Below are positions 1 through 12,540 of a stretch of 64,000 nucleotides of DNA, in pieces (within the stretch, counting starts at the first letter, position 1; each line of letters opens with the position of its first letter). Source of the DNA: Prostheceraeus crozeri (lineage: Eukaryota > Platyhelminthes > Polycladida > Euryleptidae); NCBI GenBank assembly GCA_907163375.1, contig CAJQUW010005352.1, positions 1-64,000 on the forward strand, given 5' to 3'. A program made the translations under genes and the position numbers. The notes beneath the pieces are model-generated. The model ran no database searches and was not told the origin of the DNA. It saw only the letters and a program-made list of their open reading frames with translations.

Positions 1-1
1 G

Positions 2-253
2 AATAATAATTTGAATGAGAGTAATCCGAATTTGCAGAAACTTAAGCCGAAATTTAAAATTGGAGATAGAGTTAGAATATTTAAATATAAGAATAAATTT
101 GAAAAAGGCTTTGTTGGCTATTGGACTAAAGAAATATTTGAAGTTTGCAAAATAAATAAAACTTATCCGATTACTTATGAAATTAAAGATTTAGATAATG
201 AGGATATCAGAGGTCGTTTTTATCAAAATGAATTACAGAAAACAGAGCTTTAA
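2..253 (+). CDS. Retrovirus-like integrase, C-terminal fragment
   Basis: Partial gene; the reading frame is open back to the window edge. The 83 residues match the C-terminal domain of the integrase at 61564-62526 almost residue for residue, including the KIGDRVRIFKYKNKFEKGF segment and the C-terminal RGRFYQNEL. In this family that small beta-barrel domain follows the rve catalytic core and binds DNA. The catalytic residues are outside the window. It converges on the protease gene 35 bases downstream. Confidence 0.85.
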   Translation, partial: NNNLNESNPNLQKLKPKFKIGDRVRIFKYKNKFEKGFVGYWTKEIFEVCKINKTYPITYEIKDLDNEDIRGRFYQNELQKTEL

Positions 254-287
254 CCTTTAGGTGGCGCTTTAGCTAGCTTCGCTTGAG

Positions 288-683
288 TTATAGATTGTTT
301 AACTCTAACATAATATCTAGAAATGATACTCCTTTTTGTAATTTGTACAAAACGTATAAACATAATTGTCCACAATAGGTAGTGCCTGGTGTTTGAATTT
401 GAAACGTATTGTATGTTCCCGTTCCAAGTAATTCTTTTACTTCATTTGTAGGGGGCAAACCGTATGAATCAAAATAATAGTTCTGCTGATGATTTTTAAC
501 GCCTGCTGACCAATGTACACCTTTTTCATTTGACGTATGAAGATTTGTTATGAAATTTACAGTTATTGATGGCCTATTTTTTAGGAATTGTAATTCGTTT
601 CTCATTAGAACATGAAAATTCTTTATTCCTAATCGATTAGCGATTTTCTTTAGGTCGAAATTCGTTGTCGTTTGTGTTTCCAT
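288..683 (-). CDS. Adenain-like cysteine protease of element A
   Basis: Maturation protease of the adenovirus protease/Ulp1 fold, which in Polintons and adenoviruses cleaves capsid precursors. The catalytic pattern is visible: HW in GVHWSAGV, Asp in YYFDSYG, and Gln/Cys in the block ending TYCGQLCLYVLY. The 131-residue frame opens at an internal ATG. The copy at 61074-61559 starts further upstream, and the equivalent ATG here (712-714) is out of frame because of one extra base near 685. Either the shorter start is used or this copy carries an N-terminal frameshift. It also lacks the 33-base hairpin insertion present in the other copy. Confidence 0.8.
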   Translation of the reverse strand: METQTTTNFDLKKIANRLGIKNFHVLMRNELQFLKNRPSITVNFITNLHTSNEKGVHWSAGVKNHQQNYYFDSYGLPPTNEVKELLGTGTYNTFQIQTPGTTYCGQLCLYVLYKLQKGVSFLDIMLELNNL

Positions 684-714
684 ATAATTTCAAAAACTCA
701 TTTATGTTGCTCAT

Positions 715-1549
715 TTTATAATAAAAAAAATTTCTTAAGGGACTAGAAGAAGTCAGAAGGGGGGTATTGATTTAAAACTGTTCTGTAATGATGTCTTTCC
801 TTACTACTTATTCGATTTTGAAATGATTATATTATAATTATTCTAATCTATATTGTTTTATATATTTCCATTTTCTTCATGAACTTCATTTGTAAAATAT
901 GTTTCATCGTTAAAATGATTGTTTAAAATTGTCATAACAACTATCCCGCATGTCGCCGTCCATGCGTTCTAAATTTAGAAGAAGAATTTTATTGTCATTT
1001 GCTTTTATTGTCAATGCACTCTTATGTGCTTAATCTATTCATGTCTTCACAATGGGAAGTACTTTACTACCCGTATGTGTTTGGCAAACGCTAAATGAAT
1101 TTTGCAAATCGATTTCTAAAACTGAATTTGAAAATAGACTTTGCAAATGGATTTTGAAAATAGATTTTGAAAACAGATTCTGAAAATAATTTACGTAGGG
1201 GTAAATTGAAATGTCAAAACTTTACGCACGCGTAAGTTGAAATGTCAAAAGTTTACCGATGGGTAAATTGAAATGACAAGATATAGCATGATAATTTTAG
1301 GGGAAAGCTGCTAGATGTTTCTCTCTCTTCAATCTCTGTCTCTCTCTTCAACTATCAGGCAGTGTACGGGTTCATTGAATAATTTTGAGTTTATGAGTTA
1401 CAATGATCTTCTAGTTCACACAATTAGTACTTTAAATAATGTTGAGCATACAATAACGAAGAATGACTAAGTAATAATTGCGTCTTCTTAATTTATCATA
1501 GTGCTCTAATCTTAATAATAATTGAGAACCATTTCACCTGTTTTTAATT
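715..1549. other. AT-rich non-coding stretch between protease and TIR
   Basis: No coding region is supported. At about 1195-1270 there are three imperfect copies of a roughly 30-base unit containing GTAAATTGAAATGTCAAAA. The TTTTATAATAAAAAAATTT just upstream of the protease is mirrored at 61050-61075, so it is element sequence and not host sequence. Confidence 0.4.
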
Positions 1550-2154
1550 GAGATAACGAAGGATATATTCTTGCGGTTTCATCCACTTTTGTTTCTTCCA
1601 TTTTTAAAGAAATATTTTTAGTCACATGATATATTTTAAAAACCTGAAAGATGGATAAAATTCATGAATTTGAAATTCTCAACTTTTATGATTTTCGGTG
1701 TCCGGTTTTACATGACCTGGAACGGTCATGATTTTGGGAGCAAAATGTCATAATCACAAATTTTGAGATTCTCAACTTTTCTGATTTTATCGGTGTCCTG
1801 GAACGGTCATGATTTTGGCGGGGGTGAAAATCGAACCGAAGGTTGTAGGGCTTCGCCCAATTGTAATTCTCAAATTTTGAGATTTTGAAAAATTTGAAAA
1901 TTGGGTATTTTTAAAAACGCCCAAATTTATGAATTTAGGTCTTCATAACCTGAAAAAGGGTTCAAATTCATGAATTTATGTTGTTTTTAAAAATACCATT
2001 TTTTGAAAAAATGGTACTTTTTGAATGGACTAAATTCATGAATTTAGGTCTTAAAAACCTGAAAAAGGGACTAAATTCATAAATTTATGTCGTTTTTAAA
2101 AGTACTAATTTTTTTGATTTTATGGTGTCCTGGAACGGTCTTTTATCCATTACT
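1550..2154. repeat. Terminal inverted repeat of element A
   Basis: This segment is the inverse of about 60278-60990. Shared landmarks, in inverse order, are the terminal AGTAATGG, AAAAGACCGTTCCAGG, repeated ATAAATTCATGAATTT blocks, GGGCGAAGCCC/GAACCTTCGGTTC hairpins and a TATATCATGTGACTAA block. The TIR itself is built from several diverged copies of a unit containing the CCTGGAACGGTCATGATTTT core. Confidence 0.75.
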
Positions 2155-5100
2155 GCTGGCAAGTATGCAATTAGGCATATCTGTAGGAAGATTTTAAAAT
2201 CAAGCAAGTCATAACTGTGTATATCGCACATTTAATAGTAAATTTCACAAGAGTAAAAGAATTAATGAATGAGTAGATTGATTAAAATCAATATGCGTCT
2301 GGAAGCCGACAGCAATATAATCTAAATAAAGAATGGAAATGCTTTTTATTTTGATGAATCTGGGCACTCTTGATTTACCGCAATAATAGAAACCATTACA
2401 AGTTACCAGCTTCAAATTCTCGAACTGCTCGAAGTCGATTTCATCAAATTCAAGCTATTATTTCATATCGACCGGATTTCATTTCAATTATCATATACCA
2501 GTGCAACGAAATCTAGTACTACTTACTTATTTCATGCTCACCTCTCTCAAGGACCGACAGGGTTTCAAGTCGAAATGAGAGATTCAATAGTAATTCCATT
2601 TTCGGTAACAGTCAACAAAATTTTTGAACACTTGGCCAAATCAGTGATGAGTTGATGTTATGACCAACCGCGATGATTTATCCACTGTCGTCCACGGAGT
2701 TTGAGAATTTGGAGAACCTGAAATAATTTTGTTTTGAGCCGAGATTTACTGTGTTTAATGTCGGCAATATGGATCAATCCTTAAAAATATGCACAAGTAA
2801 CTGCGATGAAGTAATGGTGCATGTTCATCACACAGTGGCAGAACATTGTGTCAGAAAAAAATGTATACGTAAATGGGATGTCTTGAAGCAAGCCACGAAA
2901 ATGAAAATATGCACAATGTAAATAGAATAATTAAATATTGAGTTCCAAATTCAGTTGAAAAATAGAATATACATGAATAGCTGGCATTTCATCCAATATC
3001 AGGAATCATTAGAATCCCTAGTTCACATATGTCAACATCGACACAACTCCATATTTAAAGTCGCAGTCATACCCGGGTAAATTCGAGATTTGCAATTAAA
3101 AAGTTAGTTAAATTTCGACAAAATAACTATAACTTCGACTAAACTATAATTTCGAGAATCAAGGTAGAGCTATCCATAAAATGGCGTAACTTTTATACTA
3201 ATATAGAATTTCGTCATTCGACCTAATAATAGTGATAGGAGACATAACTTTTGTTGAGTATACCTAGCATTTCAGCGAATTTTCTCAGCACAGTGGATGG
3301 CGATTAGACCTACTTTTAATGATAAATCAAGAATATCAACTTTAAATTTCAACAACAGTTTCCTTAACTCCTAAACTAAAGAATGGGGGCATATTGATAC
3401 CTTTTAGAAGAGAGATATTCGGCCACTTAATATTTTACTAGAAAAGCGGATTCTACACTTTGAGAGCTACTTAGCGAGAATATGATTGACCGGTGGGCGG
3501 CATTTCGGTTCTCTTTCACTCTGCGTTTTAAGGAACCCTCTGCTTTTCCTATCACCAATCCAGAAAAGATTGGTGTCAGCCGATCTCACTCTCTTCCACC
3601 ACTGTGACAAAATATGATGGGGAAAGCATCATATCGCAACAATTTCTTTCTTCACTACTTCTACGCGTAGAAGTGCACCCCAATGCCGATAAGACGAAAT
3701 CTCTAGACCTAGCCTATAGAAGGTAGCCTAAAAGTTGGCGCTGAAATTTGAGACTTTGAGCCCCTCAACCAGTCTTAATTGAGTTTCTAAAACATTACAA
3801 TTAAAGGATTAAGTTACATCCAAAGGTTGTAAGTCATTGATCGTCTTGTGAAGTTCGCATATTGACATCAGTGTGCAACATAAAGTAAATGTATGATCTA
3901 CATAACATTTAAACATATATACATGCCATTTGAATATGATGAAGTGAAGAAAGGTAAATATCATTCAGACTGCTTTAATAATTACTTCAAAGAATCTAAT
4001 AGGCATATCAGATCCCGCGGAAATTAAATTGCTTAACTAAAAACCACGGCGATAAGAATGTTATGTTTCACAACATTGCCTGCAGGAAGTCCGAAGTAAA
4101 TTCTTACTAGATAAGGCATAACTGTGGCAAAATATGATGCGGAAAGGATGTGAATTTTTAAAATACTGCTATCTAAACATCCGTGACAGAACGAATAATA
4201 ACAAATCTAGCAGAAGACATAACTTTTTTTCGGTAAATGTTATTAGCACTGTATCTTTTTGTACATTCAACAAATCTTAACATCATGATGAAGCTGAATG
4301 ATAGCTCACACTGTTTGACAGTTCTCATGGAAAAATTCGGTCCTCTTCATGCTAAAATCCTGCATCAAAGAAAACTCTCAATTATCTTTCGGAAAGCCTA
4401 CTGGCCACAACTGACCACTTAAGAAATTAAATTCAACACGAAAACTGCATATGAAAATGGTTCAACTTTTTTATGAAATTATTTATTAAACGGCTTGTGT
4501 GATCTGCACAGCAGTTAAACATAAACACGAAATTTAAACATGACGGAAGTGAACAAAAGTAAACATCATTCATGTTGCTTTAATATATACTTCAAAGAAT
4601 CTGAATCATACATCAGACAACGCGGAAATTATATTGCAAGCCTAAAAAGAACAACGCTAGGAATAGGTTAGAATCACAGAATCTAATTCTGTGGTTAGAA
4701 TATTATTTCACGAGAAGGAGAGAAATGACCACAGCGTACGACAACCACAGAACTAGATTAGGGAAAGACTTCCCGCTTTCATTCATTCACCGTTACTTGC
4801 ACTGAAGCCGCGATTTCTTGTTTACATCGACGGCCGCTGAAAATACTTGGGCAAGAAATTGGAGTTAGCCAGCAGCAAAGCATGAAAGACCAGTAAATTA
4901 CAATGTTTTGCTTGAATTACATCATACAATATTGTGTTCAATTGCTAAATTAACAAATGTGCGGTACCTCAGTCATGCCACAGGTTGAATCGATATTTGA
5001 AGAGATCAAAATTTGACGGCCACATCTTTCTTTTATCATTGAAGTACTAAATTCTTGATTGACATGTTTTGACAACTTGTAGGAGTCTTCGCAATTGAAG

Positions 5101-8100
5101 TAAATAATATAAGTAATATAACTTATAATTTTGTTTTTGACTGATGTTATTCAGAGGATATATGTGTCATGTTGTGTTCCTCGCTGCTAAAATCGAGCGA
5201 TAAAATTTTCAACATTATCATTTCATTTGTTTCTGTGTAGTAATTCCGATCTTCTCAAAACTTGACTGAGTAAAATATAGAGAAAGAAATTCATTCCCGT
5301 TAAAAACATCTCATTCGTATGTAGTGCTCACTTCGTTTACAGCGATTATGAAGATAACTTGGTATCTCGGGGAAGGCAAGGTGAGAAAGTCAGTTTCAGA
5401 CGAAAACCTCTTTTGAAAAATAATGCAGTTCCCAGTGTTTTTTATGGTTATCCGTCCTAATTAAACACGACACTAAAAATACCTCGTCGTGCACCTCCAG
5501 ATCGTTCCAACATCTCATGTCCCAATTCTTTAACGGCTGTCCTGCATTGCAAGGTTTTTCAGGACTTTTCAATATTCGATCAGCTGTAGAAGTGTAAATA
5601 GGCTAATGAATATAGCCTATCCCAAAGCTCTTCCGTGACTTTTCATGAACTGACACAGTGAAGCCACATGTAAAGTTTGAACCGCCAATTATTATTTGTT
5701 TTAATGCTACGACCTAAAGGTGCTTCACCTGCCTGGACCCTGTTACGGAATCTGTCAAGTTCTCTCTACAATCCGCGCTCCCTTAGAATATTTATTGATG
5801 TGTGAGCATTGCTAGCACTGCATGATGATCAGCTGTTGGTCTGATGAATGAAACTGCACTATGTTGACGTTTCTTCTAGCGAAACTGTTCTCAGATGAAC
5901 GTCACTTGTGAGGAGTAGGCCAAAATGAGACAGCCGGCGTGACGAATTCCCGCTATATTGAAGCAGTTGATTTCGAAGATGACATGGCCAACAGTTAGAC
6001 GACAAAGCTGGCCGAATTGGTGTGCTTTTAGACAGACGATGCAATATGAAGATTCCATCCTGGTGTTAGGTCTACCTGCAGATACTTGTATCATATGATA
6101 TAGGTGCTCATTCTGACACCTGCCTGTGAGAAAGAAGATCCGATCAGTGGAAAATGTTAAGTGGAGATGTCACCATCAGGAATTGTGAGTACGTTTCCGA
6201 AAGAAAAGGAATGCATATTGTGATCATATTCTAGAAGCAGAGTACAGGTACGGTAGCATGATGAGGTGCACACGCTAATACAAACATATGAACATATTTT
6301 GAATCTATGGATTTGTCATGTAATTATGCTTTCGGTACAAAAGTTTTGCTGCATTCATAGAATGCGATTTAATTGTCATCATCAAACTCAATTTTTCCCA
6401 TTGAAGTGCTGATATGGATATGCTAAATTGTACATCATTCTTTCTAATAACTTGCAGATGGCAGACCTAAACGGGAGTTTTAAACTGCACTTTGAATACG
6501 TGACGGATCATTTTCAGTTTTCAAAATAATGTTACTAAGCAATGGTGTGCTTTGAAAGTTATGACTTTATTAAATTGAGTCGATTAGTTTGCATCAAAGT
6601 GACAATAATACATTAGAGTAATGATTGTCCGGGAGACCCTGCTGAGCAGGTGAAGCAAAATTTTTTCTAGGGCAGGACAACCGTTAATAGGCCAACCGAA
6701 AAAAGTTATTGAATTTTTGATGCGTCTTATTTGCTTAAGTTAATGAGAAATCTATTGCATGACTATCAAATTCTTACTTACAAAGATTCTGATGGCGCAT
6801 TTCATAAAATTGAATGGATTTGCATTGAAAATCTTCATGAATTGCAAACAAATGATTCATTGATTCTCGCAAATACGTTGGGAGTAAAACATATTACAAA
6901 CAGGCACTTATGAAGGTGTTCCTTTCATAGAAGAAACGTTCATCTATAACTACAAAAGCGCTTAATCACAGATATTTGAATTGATGAACTTCCACAGAAA
7001 GTTCTTGCAATTTTATCAAGCTGCAATTACGATGACTGAATATGCAGATGAATCAGAACCCGCACGTACTGCGTGATTACTTATATAAATGGAAATGGTG
7101 TAAATGTCTACTTTTTATCATATGAGCTTCTAATCACTTTTATCAATGAATAATTGCCGCGACTTTAATAGTATCCGCCAACTTCTTGCCGAAGTATTTT
7201 TTAGACACAAAATACACCCCAGTATATTTCTGACACGAGACTGACTTGCTTACCGGCTTCACGTGCTGTTGATCAGAGCAGGCCGTCTTCGCTATGGCGA
7301 CAACTGGAGTCTCGTTTACTCATTCAATTAGTTACTTTCACCAAGTAAAATTTCATCACGTGATAGCGTTGGATGAAAAGCTGCATGAATATTATGAAAA
7401 TCCAGATTTCCCTTTTCACATTGCGCAATGTCATATTTCAGACTCGTGGAGCGTCTGCCCAGGTTTCTCTTAGCCTAACTAATAACTTTCTCGTCTGTAT
7501 CAAACAGGTCGACCATCTGACAAGCTTCATTACGCAATTTCTACACAAAGTGACGTTATGAGTTTGTCAATGAAATTCTCTTTCAAGACAATAAACTACC
7601 ACACGTTTGGAAGACAACGCCCAGCGTACTCGACCTAGCTTACTGTACAATAACGATTACATGTACTTGTTGTATTATTCTTACTAGCAGCAGCACAAAG
7701 CTCAATCAATACTTGCCTCCGCACCAGTCAGTCGGTAATGATGTATAATAGCGGATTAGGAAGTAAGTCTGACAAACGTTTTCCAAGAATCCACAGGCTT
7801 GCAGAACCGAAATATATCTATTTGAAATATGAGCACTTAAACAAAATATACCCAAAGCTTCTAAATATGCCGTAAGTTAATAGAGTACCGTTGTGCTTCA
7901 AAAATGCCTTCATAAACAGAAAATGAAGGGAGACTTCAGCGTCAACAAGTAGCCTCACTCTGTATGATGTAAGGGTGAAACAAGTGTATTCCGTTAGTAC
8001 TCGCAAAATACGGGAATATAGAAGAATAAAATATCTGTTCCATGATAATGTTGCTGATTGATTGGGGACACTGATCGATATTCAAATCCTGCATTACCAT

Positions 8101-9094
8101 ACATGCTGTGCATCGCCACTTATAGCATTATTCATATGATGACAATTATGGCTTACTACATGTCATAACTTTCATCGTTATGGAAATTTCTGCATAAACG
8201 GCTGGCTAAATTTATAAGCATCGGCGCGCTACTGGCGAAATTGTGGCTTATGGGGCAAATATTTAGAGATGCCGTCAGTCGCCGGTACGGTGAGGGTTTT
8301 ATTGGGCATGGGTCACCTCAAGTAGTGCCCTCACCTTGCCAATCCTCAAAAAAGTGGTGCCCACGACAGCCCATATGACCCATTCCTGAGCCAGCGTGGG
8401 GCCGTCAGAAGCGTGTTACTAGGGTGATGATTTTGTATTTCTATTATCTTTAGGATCCTTTTATTTCTAGCATGATGCTCAATAAGAAAATGAGGCGGCG
8501 TCATGTCATATCAGTATATAAACACACGAATAATTTGTAAAAATGTTGCTTCTTAAAAACTGCTCAAATAATCTTTTTGAACCACAGGAACGTAATCTCC
8601 GCAAAAAAATGAGTCCTTTCATACAAATTTTTTTATTGTATACAGATACTTTTTTGAAACGACACTCCACCTACTATATCTCTACTATATTCAATCGTCG
8701 TTGATAGAACATCAGACGAAAGAGCACCCGATCTGGATCATGTCATGGAAAGTAGTTAGTTTTGTGGACACGCTGGGTAAGGATTCGAACATGGATACGA
8801 ACATGTTCCGAATGTGTGATTGCGAGCATATGAATAAGAACCTCGTTCCGATTGGGAACCGAATTGAGTTAATCCTTTGTGATTCGGTGCGATTATTCGT
8901 GTGTCAAGATCAGAACGCCTTGTTCTGAAATTGAATTGGAGTGTGTGAATTAGAACAGAGATACGAACAATTATTTCGAAACTTGAACGAATATATTTGC
9001 CGAGGAGTTGCGAACAAGAAGTTATATTGAAGTACTTTAATATTTGAATTGATAGTGTTATATACCAGATAGATGAAGGTGGTTTGATTTTGAG
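2155..9094. other. Spacer of about 6.9 kb with no recognisable gene
   Basis: All open frames here are short (60-75 codons), often overlap on both strands and resemble no family I know. I treat them as chance. The stretch contains a diverged direct duplication (3880-4645) and an imperfect hairpin (8289-8335). It is moderately AT-rich and could be host intergenic sequence or old transposon relics. Confidence 0.5.
3880..4645. repeat. Diverged direct duplication, period about 600 bases
   Basis: About 3885-4035 and 4490-4640 align with many substitutions. Both contain an ATCTxCA block, TTAAACATxxACA, GAAGTGAA, TAAA(C/T)ATCATTCA, GCTTTAAT and ACTTCAAAGAATCT followed by a CGCGGAAATTA block. No open frame is conserved between the copies. 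This is probably an old tandem duplication or two copies of a dispersed repeat. Confidence 0.5.
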
Positions 9095-10323
9095 ACTGCA
9101 AGTAGAAATCCCATTGAAAATTCAAGGACGGTGCGGTGCAGTGATGAGTCATCGATGAGTCATCAGGCTGACTCAGCCCCCCCTCCGGCAGGAAGGTGAG
9201 GGAGATGGCCAAGGATGTGCTGTGAAGAATGGGTCCCAGAGGAAGAAACTGTTCCCCCCCTCTGGAAGGAAGGAAGGAGGAGTGATGAGGCAAGGGGTGG
9301 GAAGGAAGGTGATGTGGGAGGGATAGAGTGAGGAAAGGGCGGGTGTTGGTGGTGTTGGGATGAGAAAAGTCGTTTTTCGGGCAGAAGAAGAACTCGGATG
9401 AGAAAACGGAGGCCAGATTCGGAATTTTTGGCCGATTTTGGGTTAGGAAGGATGTTTCCAGCGACATTGGAGAGAAAAAGTTTTGAGGACGTCCCCCCTC
9501 CCTCCTGCCAAAATTCCAACTTTGGTGTGAGAGATCGTAGAAAGTCGTGCAATAGCTCATTTGAAAGCTAAAAGTGAGAAAAAAGCAGTGGAAAGCTCAG
9601 TTTGGACTAATTTTCTTGGGTTTAGGGAGGAAAATGGCAGGAAAACGTCAGAGTTGGAAAAGGCAGGTGTTGGAGGTTTTGGGATGAGAAAAGTCGTTTT
9701 TCGGGCAGAAGAAGACCTCGGATGGGAAAACGGAGTGCAAATTCGGACGTTTTGGTCAAAGTTGGGTCTAGGAACTTCTTCCCAACTCAATCGGAGAGAA
9801 AAAGTTCTGACCCCCCCCCTCGGCAACGATCTTCCAACTTTGGTTGTAGACATCGTAGAAAGTCGTGCAATAGCTCGTTTGAAAGCTAGGAGTGAGACAA
9901 TTTCAGTGAAAAGCATGGCTTGTTCGTATCTGCCTTCGTTTAGAGGTGAGATATTATTGAAATTTTGGACCTTGGCGAAAAAAACGACAGAGTTAAAATG
10001 TTTATGAAAATCGCTCTAGCGGGTGAAGCAAGACTCGGACGGGAAAACAAAGACCAAATTTGGAATCAGCGTCAAATTCTGCTTCGGCATGCTAAATTTG
10101 GAAGTCATCAGAGAGAAAAAATTTTTCATCATTTTTTCCGAAAAAACGAGTTAGAATTTTTGCGATGGCTGTGGGCTGTAGAGCCAAAACGAAGCGTCGG
10201 ATGGGAAAATGGAGGGCAGATTCGGATTCAGCGTCAAATTCTACATGGTAATGGCGAATTTCTAGCTCCATCGGAGCACTAGAATCAGAGATGGACGGGT
10301 TTTTAGTGTTTGGATGATGGCTA

Positions 10324-10358
10324 TTACGTCATCAGCTGATCGCCACACACTATATAAG
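10324..10358 (+). promoter_or_regulatory. Inward promoter: CRE-like site, E-box and TATA box (left arm)
   Basis: TTACGTCA (10324-10331), CAGCTG (10333-10338) and TATATAAG (10351-10358) lie in a block of about 50 bases that recurs in the right arm (25709-25743, minus) and in the full Polinton (32408-32442). A possible splice donor GTAGGT follows at 10406. Conservation between two otherwise different elements argues for function. In this arm it points toward the gene at 17883. Confidence 0.65.
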
Positions 10359-10799
10359 TGGAAACTCGGCTTGTGGAAATCAGTTCTCCTCCCGACTGGG
10401 TTGGGGTAGGTGAACTCTGGAGCTCCGATGATAGCTTCGGACATTCCAAATTCCGGGTTTCTGTAAGAAACCGACTTAGAAAATTTCATTGCTAAGGCGT
10501 CAGACTTAGAGGTTCGCCAGGAGATGGCCTTCGTCTCCAGGCCATAAAAGACTCCAAAACTTTAAAGGCTTGTAACTTTGCTTCTACAAGTCCGTTTGAC
10601 TTGATTCAAAAAAGGTTCGGTTGCTATTGACCTGCTCTAAGTGATAAACTACTTATAAAATTTCATAAGTAGTGCTAAAAAGTTGAAAAATGTAAATTCA
10701 CTAGTTTTGGAGGTTTTCTGGGGTGTTCGACCCTGCTGAAGTCAAGTAGATGATTTTTAGTGAGCCAGTCTTCTCATGGTATAAGCAGCTTTTCACTGA

Positions 10800-11385
10800 A
10801 AGCGAGCAAGACACGGAGAGTTTTGCTTTAATATTCCACTGACAGGGTGTTCCTTCGGGACGGCGGACGATGCCGTAGTGATAAGTGTGGCAAGGGAGTG
10901 TGTCATAGTTAAGACCGAAACCGCTGGGGCAACTCATGTCTCATGTTGGGCATTTGACACAGTTCTCAACGTAGCACTTTGAACGCCAATCGGTTGAGTC
11001 TTAGCTATCTTGTCATGGGTGGCCTCTAAACATCTCCATTGCAAAACACTGGTGAATCAAGCTCTCTACGGCTTGCTATCAAGCTGATCAAAGTTTGCCA
11101 ACCTCTTACCAACTCCACCGGTTTTCATGTCTGGCGATCAAGTCATGGACGGTGCAAGTCACGGAGATTTTCGGTGTGATACTTCCTGTGGGCGGGCGTT
11201 CTTTCGAGACAGTGGTGAAGTCCGTAGCGATGAGTACTGCACGGGACGTGGGCAATGGTAATCCTTGTGAAACCTCTCTGCGTCATGTTTGCAATTTTTC
11301 GTCTCAACGTGGTACTCTGACCGCCAAGGCGACATTTAGCTATCTGCCACAGGTTACCTCATAAAATCTCCATTGCACTTGTCTC
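10800..11385. ncRNA. Candidate structured RNA, two tandem diverged units
   Basis: Two units of about 230-260 bases (about 10800-11040 and 11150-11385) align despite low identity, and a third lies at about 34525-34755 in the full Polinton. The units end in (A/C)TxTCCATTGCA. A small hairpin with a TTCG loop is kept in the first two units: GTTCC-TTCG-GGAC and GTTCT-TTCG-AGAC, where the loop-closing pair changes from C-G to T-A. Open frames across them differ between units, so an RNA or DNA structure is more likely than a protein. The transcript is an inference. Confidence 0.35.
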
Positions 11386-11559
11386 CCGACAGTTGGCCAA
11401 ACATGCGAGAATGAACCACCAGTTCTTCTTGTCTCTATCACGGAGACGAAATGATGAAGGAATGAAGGGAGGACATTCATGCGCCACACGCAACACATCA
11501 CAGACTTTTCTCTTCGCTAGTGAACAAGCTCTTGTCAGTGTCGTCAGAAACTTTATCAT

Positions 11560-12540
11560 GTTGTACAAAAATTTTACTGCTACTCAGGATGATGTATAGT
11601 TAGAAAGTTTGATCATTGAAAGTTTATTCGCAAGTCTAGTCAGACAGTGTATCATGGTTTGCAAAAGTTCTATTGCAACGCAGGTTGATGTATCGTTAGA
11701 AAGGTTTGATCATGGTGTTTTATGAAACACACATGTCATAAAATGTTATCGTTAGTGTAGTCAACTAGTTTTACTACGACACATGTTTGTAAAAGTAAAG
11801 GTCAGAAAGTGTATCATGGTTTGCAAAAGTTTTATTGCAACACAGGTTGATGTATAGTTCGAAAGTTTGATTATTGAAGTTGTATTCGTGAGTGTCATCA
11901 GAAAGTGTATCATGGTTTGTAAAAGCAAAGTTTAGTATAGTCAAATATTTTTATTGCAACACAGGTTGATGTATAGTTAGAAAGTTTGATCATGACGTTT
12001 ATTCGTAAGTCTAGTCAGAAACTTCATCATGTTGTACAAAGGTTTTACTGCAGCACAGGTTGATGTATAGTTAGAAAATTTGATCATTGACGTTGTATTC
12101 GTAAGTCTAGTCAGAAAGTGTATCATGGTTTGCAAAGTTAGTGTAGTCAAGTAGTTTTACTGTGACACACGTTTGTAAAAGTAAAGTTTGATCATTGATG
12201 TTGTATTCGTAAGTCTAGTCACAAAGTGTATCATGGTTTGTAAAAGCAAAGTTGGTGTAGTCAGAAACTTTATCATGTTGTACAAAAGTTTTATTGCAAC
12301 ACAGGTTGATGTATAGTTAGAAAGTTTGATCATCAACGTTTTATTTGTAAGTCTAGTCAGAAACTTTATCATGTTGTACAAAGGTTTTACTGCAGCACAG
12401 GTTGATGTATAGTTAGAAAAGTTTGATGATTGACGTTGTATTCGTAAGTCTAGTCAGAAAGTGTGTCATGGTTTGCAAAGTTAGTGTAGTCAAATAATTT
12501 ACCGCGACGCATGTTTGTGAAAATAAAGTTTAATCATTGA
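11560..12540. repeat. Degenerate short tandem repeats in the left arm
   Basis: Blocks such as AAAGTTTGATCATTGA, GTCTAGTCAGAAA, ATCATGGTTTGCAAA and GCAACACAGGTTGATGTATA recur about every 120 bases in shuffled order. Mirrored at about 23530-24510. Open frames here are products of the repeat and are not listed as genes. Confidence 0.8.

Larger units (their letters stand above)
1..2154. mobile_element. Polinton-like element A, terminal part (body runs off the left edge)
   Basis: The end of a virus-like DNA transposon whose body lies outside the window. From the terminus inward it holds a TIR, an adenain-like protease on the minus strand and the C-terminus of a retrovirus-like integrase on the plus strand, tail to tail. 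The same gene order is present in mirror image at 60278-62526, so these are two copies of one family. The terminus at 2154 ends in ATTACT, the inverse of the AGTA start seen at all four other Polinton ends in the window. The six bases after it (GCTGGC) would be the target duplication, which cannot be tested because the other end is missing. Confidence 0.8.

Noticed and set aside
5859-6094. Overlapping 61- and 67-residue ORFs in the spacer
   Set aside because: Short, overlapping in two frames, no recognisable motifs and no promoter or splice context.
8910-9560. 216- and 129-residue ORFs crossing the left end of the non-autonomous element
   Set aside because: Low-complexity Ser/Pro/Leu products of C/G-tract subterminal repeats. 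One crosses the insertion boundary at 9101, so it cannot be an ancestral gene.
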